NCBI GenBank assembly: GCA_021813195.1
Contig: JAKALI010000139.1
Location: 1-8,782, forward strand
Length of the DNA stretch: 8,782 bases
Origin: Pseudomonadota bacterium
GTDB taxonomy: Bacteria; Pseudomonadota; Alphaproteobacteria; Rhizobiales; Hyphomicrobiaceae
Direction: 5' to 3'
Shown here: positions 4,803-8,782 of the stretch, one piece after another
How the letters are laid out: every line of letters begins with the position of its first letter
Numbering within the stretch: position 1 is the first letter of the stretch
The notes under the pieces: generated by a model
What the model saw: the letters and a program-made list of their open reading frames with translations, nothing else
What the model was told of the DNA's origin: nothing
Databases searched by the model: none
Position numbers and translations under genes: made by a program

Positions 4803-7800
4803 ATGTTCAACTTCCTCGTCACGAACAGCCTCAGGCACCGGCAGATCGTGCTGTTCCTTGCCGCACTCGTCGTCGGCTACGGGCTCTTCACGCTGCCGCG
4901 CGTACCGGTCGATGTCTTCCCCGACCTCACCAAGCCGATCGTGACGGTGCAGACCGAGGCCGAGGGCATGGCGCCGCAGGAGGTCGAGCTGCTCGTGACG
5001 CGGCACATCGAGGCTGCGATGAATGGTCTGCCCGGCGTCGGCCGCGTGCGCTCGGTATCCGGCATCGGCTTGTCGATCGTCTATGTCGAGTTCGACTGGG
5101 GCACCGAGATCTACCGCAACCGGCAGCTCGTGACGGAGAAGCTGGCCGGCATTCGCGACCGGCTGCCGAGAACCGCAGTTACCTCTCTCGGCGGCATCAA
5201 TTCGATCATGGGCGAGATTCTGCTGGTCGCTGTAACAGGCCCCAGTCTCAGTCCGATGGAGCTGCGTGAGGTCGCAGATTTCACGATCAGGCCGCAACTT
5301 CTCGCCATTCCAGGCGTCGCGCAGGTCATCCCGATCGGCGGTGAGGTTCGGCAATTCCAGGTGTCTCCGAATACCGTCGCCATGAAGGTTCTGGAGGTTA
5401 CCCCGGAGCAGCTAGAGACGGCGATCCGCAGCTTCGGCACCAACTCCGGTGGCGGCTTCGTCGACCAGCATGGCAGCGAGTATCTCATCCGCAATGTCGG
5501 TGAAACGCTCGATCTCGATCAACTGAAAAATATCGCCGTTGCCACGCATCGCGGACGCGCGATCCTCCTGCACGAGCTCGCTGACGTTTCGTTCGCACCG
5601 AGGACGAAGCGCGGCGAGGCCGGCTTCAACGGCGCGCCGGCGATCATCATGAGTGTGCAGAAGATGCCAGCGGCGGACACGCTGCCGCTGACGCAAACGA
5701 TCGAAGCGGAGCTTGCCGCACTTCAGAAGACGCTGCCTCAAGGCGTCAAGGCGACCCACATCCAGTTCCGTCAGGCGACGTTCATCGAGACGTCAATCGC
5801 CAACGTGAAGACGGTTCTGGTCGAGGCTGCCATCGTCGTCGCGGTCGTGCTGATCCTGTTCCTGATGAACTGGCGCGCAACGGTCATCTCGCTGATGGCG
5901 ATCCCTATCTCAATATTGGTCACGATCCTGATCTTCAGCGCGTTCGGCCTGACGATCAATACGATGACGCTCGGCGGGCTCGCCATCGCCATCGGTGAAC
6001 TGGTCGACGACGCCGTGGTCGACGTCGAGAACATCCTGCGCCGCTTGAAGAACAACACTGAGCGGGCAAGCCCGTTGCCCGTGCTCGACGTTATCGCGGC
6101 AGCGAGCCGCGAGGTGCGCTCGGGCATCGTCTACGCGACATTCATCATCATCCTGGTGTTCGTGCCGCTGTTCGCGCTGACCGGCGTCGAAGGCCGGCTG
6201 TTCACGCCGCTCGGCATCGCCTACATCGTGTCGATCCTTGCTTCGCTCGTGACCGCGATCACGGTCACGCCCGTCCTCTCGTACTATCTCCTGCGCAAGA
6301 CGAGCTCCGGCGCGCACAAGGACAGCGCGCTTGTCCGCATCCTGAAATCAGGGAACAGGCGGCTGCTCAATTGGGCCTTCGACCATCCGCGCGTCGTGGT
6401 CCTGCCGATCATCGCCGCCGTGTTCCTGTCGGCAGCGGGCGCGACTTTGCTGCCGCGCGCGTTCCTGCCGCCGTTCAACGAGGGCACGTTGCTGGTCGGC
6501 ATGCAGTACAACCCCGGCATCAGTCTCGCCGAGTCCCACCGCCTCGGCTTCGTCGCCGAGCGCCTGGTCATGACTGTTCCCGAGGTGGCATCTGTGGGGC
6601 GCCGTACCGGCCGCGCCGAACTCGACAGCCATGCCGAGGGTGTCCAGGCCAGCGAGCTGGATATCGATCTCCATCGCTCGTCGCGGCCGAAGGAGGCCGT
6701 ATTCGACGAAATCCGCGAGAGGCTTTCGGTGCTCCCGGTCTCCGTCGCGCTCGGCCAGCCCATATCGCACCGCATCGACCACATGCTCTCTGGCGTGCGT
6801 GCCGCGCTCGCCATCAAGATTTTTGGGCCCGACCTCGATGTTCTGCGCACGCTCGCTGACCAGCTCGACAAGCGGTTGAAGGGTGTTAAGGGTCTCGTCG
6901 ACCTGAATGTCGAGAAGCAGACACTGATCCCGCAAATCCGCGTGCGGGTATCGAACGAGAACGCGGCCCTTTATGGCCTTTCCGCCGCCCAGGTCATGAC
7001 CTCGGTAGAGGCGCTGTCCAATGGCCGTGTCGTCTCGACGGTCAGCGATGGCGTGCGCCGCTTCGACGTGGTGGGCCGGCTCTCGGACAATGACAGGCAG
7101 ACGCGCGCTCTCGGCGATCTCTTGACCCAGACACCGACCGGGTTCGTACCGCTACGCTACGTCGCCGACGTCGAGGAGACTGTGGGCCCCAACCAGATCC
7201 TGCGCGAGAACGGCCAGCGGCGCATCCTGCTGTTCGGCAACGGCGATGGCGTCCGCGACATGACCGCGATCGTCGACGACGTCAATCGGATCGTTGCCGA
7301 GATGCAGTTGCCAGCGGGCTATGTCATCCGTCTCGACGGCACCTTCCGCGCGCAGGAGCAGGCGACACGGACGATTGGTCTTCTGTCGCTCGTGTCGTTG
7401 GTGTTGATCTTCCTCGTGCTCTACTCGCGCTACAAGTCGGGCATTCTTGCATCCATCATCCTGATGAACATCCCGCTCGCGCTGATCGGCAGCGTCGCAG
7501 CACTTTGGATTGCCGGACAGCCGCTGTCGGTTGCCAGCATGATCGGCTTCATCACGCTCGCCGGCATCACGGCGCGCAACGGCATCTTGAAGATCAGCCA
7601 CTACATCAACCTCGCACTCAACGAGGGTGAGACGTTCGGGCGTCATCTAGTGATCCGGGGCAGCCTGGAGCGGCTGACGCCCGTGCTGATGACGGCGCTT
7701 GCGGCGGGATTGGCCCTCGTTCCCCTGCTGATCGGCGCGGATCAACCCGGACGCGAGATCCTGCATCCGGTCGCGGTCACGATCTTCGGCGGCCTCATCA

Positions 7801-7943
7801 GCGCCACCATCATCGACACGGTGCTGACACCGCTGTTGTTCCTGAGGTTCGGCGGCAAGCCGCTCGCGGCGCTCGTCGCCGAGAGGGCTGCCGCCAACAC
7901 CAAGGTCGAGGCAGGTTTGGCTGGGACCGCCGAAGCCTACTGA
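4803..7943 (+). CDS. HME-RND heavy-metal efflux permease (CzcA/CusA family)
   Basis: A 1046-residue inner-membrane proton antiporter, full length for the family. Features: helix 1 at about 13-31; a porter-domain start with VDVFPDLTKPIVTVQTEAEG (36-55), typical of the family; helices 2-6 at about 338-500; second periplasmic half 550-850; last helices at about 857-1015. Helix 4 reads GELVDDAVVDVEN (398-410). By hand alignment, Asp402 and Glu409 match CzcA Asp408 and Glu415, while CzcA Asp402 is replaced by Ala396 and extra acids occur at 399, 403 and 407. Positions matching the CusA methionine triad (Met573, 623, 672) appear to be Gly566, Ala616 and His660, arguing against Cu(I)/Ag(I) and for a divalent cation. 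GAGG (4789-4792), overlapping the adaptor stop, is its ribosome site, 10 nt from the ATG. The exact metal (Ni, Co, Zn, Cd) is unresolved. No outer-membrane partner gene is in view. Confidence 0.93.
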   Translation: MFNFLVTNSLRHRQIVLFLAALVVGYGLFTLPRVPVDVFPDLTKPIVTVQTEAEGMAPQEVELLVTRHIEAAMNGLPGVGRVRSVSGIGLSIVYVEFDWGTEIYRNRQLVTEKLAGIRDRLPRTAVTSLGGINSIMGEILLVAVTGPSLSPMELREVADFTIRPQLLAIPGVAQVIPIGGEVRQFQVSPNTVAMKVLEVTPEQLETAIRSFGTNSGGGFVDQHGSEYLIRNVGETLDLDQLKNIAVATHRGRAILLHELADVSFAPRTKRGEAGFNGAPAIIMSVQKMPAADTLPLTQTIEAELAALQKTLPQGVKATHIQFRQATFIETSIANVKTVLVEAAIVVAVVLILFLMNWRATVISLMAIPISILVTILIFSAFGLTINTMTLGGLAIAIGELVDDAVVDVENILRRLKNNTERASPLPVLDVIAAASREVRSGIVYATFIIILVFVPLFALTGVEGRLFTPLGIAYIVSILASLVTAITVTPVLSYYLLRKTSSGAHKDSALVRILKSGNRRLLNWAFDHPRVVVLPIIAAVFLSAAGATLLPRAFLPPFNEGTLLVGMQYNPGISLAESHRLGFVAERLVMTVPEVASVGRRTGRAELDSHAEGVQASELDIDLHRSSRPKEAVFDEIRERLSVLPVSVALGQPISHRIDHMLSGVRAALAIKIFGPDLDVLRTLADQLDKRLKGVKGLVDLNVEKQTLIPQIRVRVSNENAALYGLSAAQVMTSVEALSNGRVVSTVSDGVRRFDVVGRLSDNDRQTRALGDLLTQTPTGFVPLRYVADVEETVGPNQILRENGQRRILLFGNGDGVRDMTAIVDDVNRIVAEMQLPAGYVIRLDGTFRAQEQATRTIGLLSLVSLVLIFLVLYSRYKSGILASIILMNIPLALIGSVAALWIAGQPLSVASMIGFITLAGITARNGILKISHYINLALNEGETFGRHLVIRGSLERLTPVLMTALAAGLALVPLLIGADQPGREILHPVAVTIFGGLISATIIDTVLTPLLFLRFGGKPLAALVAERAAANTKVEAGLAGTAEAY

Positions 7944-7978
7944 CTTGGTCAAACGAACTCTAAGACGGAGACAAACGA

Positions 7979-8353
7979 ATGAAGCGCAAAATCCTCGCCG
8001 CCAGTACCCTTGGCCTCGCTCTCGCACTCGCGGGCCCGGCCCTGGCGCAAAAGGCCGGCAAGCATGGCGGGCAAACGGCCGTCGTTGCTGGCCATCACGA
8101 CGCCGAGCTAGTGATCGAGCCAACGAAGGTCGTTCTCTATCTGACCAACCATGGCAAGCCGCTATCGGCGAAAGACAATGCCATCAAAGTGACGATCCAG
8201 GATGGTGCCAAGAAGTCCGAGATCAAGCTCAAGGTCGAGTCCGATCATCTGGTCGGACCGCTCGACGCGCCGGTCAACAAAGGCGCGATCGTTCTGCTCT
8301 CGGGCAAGACCGAGGACGGCCACGGCGTCTCGGCCCGCTTTACTGTCAAGTAG
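7979..8353 (+). CDS. Small secreted periplasmic protein, probably metal-binding accessory of the RND operon
   Basis: A 124-residue protein with a clear signal peptide (MKRK, a hydrophobic core, ALA cut site at 21-23), giving a mature form of about 101 residues. The mature part is predicted beta-rich, without membrane segments or cysteines. It contains six histidines (29, 39, 40, 58, 90, 115), including a HHD at 39-41. The ELV...VVLYL...KPLSAKDNAIKVT stretch (43-72) resembles the first periplasmic module of the adaptor (QLV...LTLYL...SPVVDATITVT, its residues 70-101), so it may be a free-standing version of that domain. GGAG at 7967-7970, 8 nt before the ATG, is a good ribosome site. It lies 35 bp after the permease gene and is likely co-transcribed. 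I do not recognise a named family; a periplasmic metal chaperone or buffer is inferred from location, histidines and the company it keeps. Confidence 0.8.
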   Translation: MKRKILAASTLGLALALAGPALAQKAGKHGGQTAVVAGHHDAELVIEPTKVVLYLTNHGKPLSAKDNAIKVTIQDGAKKSEIKLKVESDHLVGPLDAPVNKGAIVLLSGKTEDGHGVSARFTVK

Positions 8354-8368
8354 CTTTCCCGAGGTCAT

Positions 8369-8395
8369 TGGCGGCGGACTTCGCGTCCGCCGCCA
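8369..8395 (+). terminator. Perfect 11-bp stem-loop after the efflux operon
   Basis: TGGCGGCGGAC (8369-8379) pairs perfectly with GTCCGCCGCCA (8385-8395) around a 5-nt TTCGC loop, 15 bp past the stop of the small periplasmic protein gene. This very stable GC-rich hairpin fits a transcription terminator or an mRNA 3'-end stabiliser. No T-run follows, so it may only attenuate, letting some transcripts continue into the response-regulator gene. Confidence 0.55.
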
Positions 8396-8514
8396 GTCGT
8401 CCGTTGGCGTGTGTCCGGTTTGCGATGGCGCGCTTTTGCTGCATTGTGCCGTTGGCATGAGGCGCCTGTCACCAACACCACCGCTGGGCGGCAGGCTTTT
8501 ACCGAGGCGAAGCG

Positions 8515-8782
8515 ATGTCCCGGACGGCCCCTGACCTGGGTGAGCGAAAGGCGGACGCGGCACCCAGCGAGCCGCTCGCGCACGTGCTCATCTGTGACGA
8601 CGACCCCGAGTTGCGGCAGTTGCTCGCGACATTCCTCGGCGAGCACGATTTCAAGATCACTCTTGCTGCCGACGGTCGCGAGCTGCAGCGTCCGCTACGC
8701 GCCAATCCCGCAGTCGATCTGGTCATTCTGGACGTGATGCTGCCAGGCACCAGCGGCTTCGAGCTATGCCGCGAGCTGCGCG
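8515..8782 (+). CDS. Response regulator, OmpR-type receiver domain, 3' end outside window
   Basis: The first 89 codons of a two-component response regulator, cut by the window edge. The receiver domain begins at about residue 22. It shows the acidic pocket DDD (28-30) after HVLIC, the phosphoacceptor Asp73 in VILDVMLPG (70-78), and FELCRELR after it, all standard for this family. The best match by eye is the OmpR/PhoB class, but the DNA-binding domain lies outside the window, so the class is not certain. The ATG at 8515 is supported by GAGG (8504-8507), 7 nt upstream; it gives an unusual polar N-terminal extension of about 20 residues. It follows the stem-loop at 8369-8395 and faces the same way as the efflux genes, so it could control them with a histidine kinase encoded further downstream. 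That link is inferred. Confidence 0.88.
   Translation, partial: MSRTAPDLGERKADAAPSEPLAHVLICDDDPELRQLLATFLGEHDFKITLAADGRELQRPLRANPAVDLVILDVMLPGTSGFELCRELR

Noticed and set aside
4293..5354. Long minus-strand open frame of 353 codons
   Set aside because: It lies opposite the adaptor and permease genes, is rich in Arg/Asp/His as expected for an antisense shadow of GC-rich coding DNA, and has no recognisable domain.
7945..8460. Plus-strand open frame of 171 codons overlapping the small periplasmic protein
   Set aside because: It starts at a TTG without a ribosome site, is Arg/Ser/Gln-rich, and conflicts with the frame that has a signal peptide and a good ribosome site.
1..8782. CRISPR arrays, tRNA or rRNA genes, insertion sequences
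   Set aside because: No spaced direct repeats, no cloverleaf or rRNA-like stretches and no transposase-like frames were seen.

Overview
The window is high-GC bacterial DNA, dense with genes. Protein style (NicO-type permease, HME-type RND pump with a long adaptor, OmpR-type regulator) suggests an alphaproteobacterium, perhaps Hyphomicrobiales (rhizobia/Bradyrhizobium-like). This is inferred from recall, not from a search. Most of the window is a heavy-metal efflux locus, most likely for nickel/cobalt or another divalent cation.

Layout: (1) 2-772 (+) is the 3' part of a nucleoside phosphorylase gene that starts before the window and looks unrelated to the rest. (2) 773-1079 holds no convincing gene; it contains imperfect inverted repeats. 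(3) 1080-2129 (-) is a ten-helix DMT/EamA transporter with a striking histidine-rich tail. (4) 2130-2192 is a 63-bp divergent promoter region. (5) 2193-2903 (+) is a compact NicO/RcnA-like Ni/Co exporter. (6) 2904-3065 is a spacer with a 19-bp inverted repeat that could be an operator. (7) 3066-4790 (+) is a long RND periplasmic adaptor with an extra N-terminal module and an apparent second, internal signal peptide. (8) 4803-7943 (+) is the RND permease (CzcA/CusA family). (9) 7979-8353 (+) is a small secreted His-containing protein. (10) 8369-8395 is a perfect 11-bp stem-loop. (11) 8515 to the right edge (+) is the start of an OmpR-type response regulator, cut off by the window.

Working model: the NicO protein (and perhaps the EamA protein) moves metal across the inner membrane. 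The adaptor and RND permease carry periplasmic or cytoplasmic metal toward the outside. The small periplasmic protein may bind or buffer metal. The response regulator may control the set. No outer-membrane channel gene (CzcC/CusC type) is present in the window. The most unusual features are the two-module adaptor with a duplicated GPGHSGDEGHAH motif directly after each of two signal-peptidase-like sites, the apparent kinship of its first module with the small protein downstream, and the His-rich tail on the EamA protein beside a NicO protein that lacks a His-rich loop.
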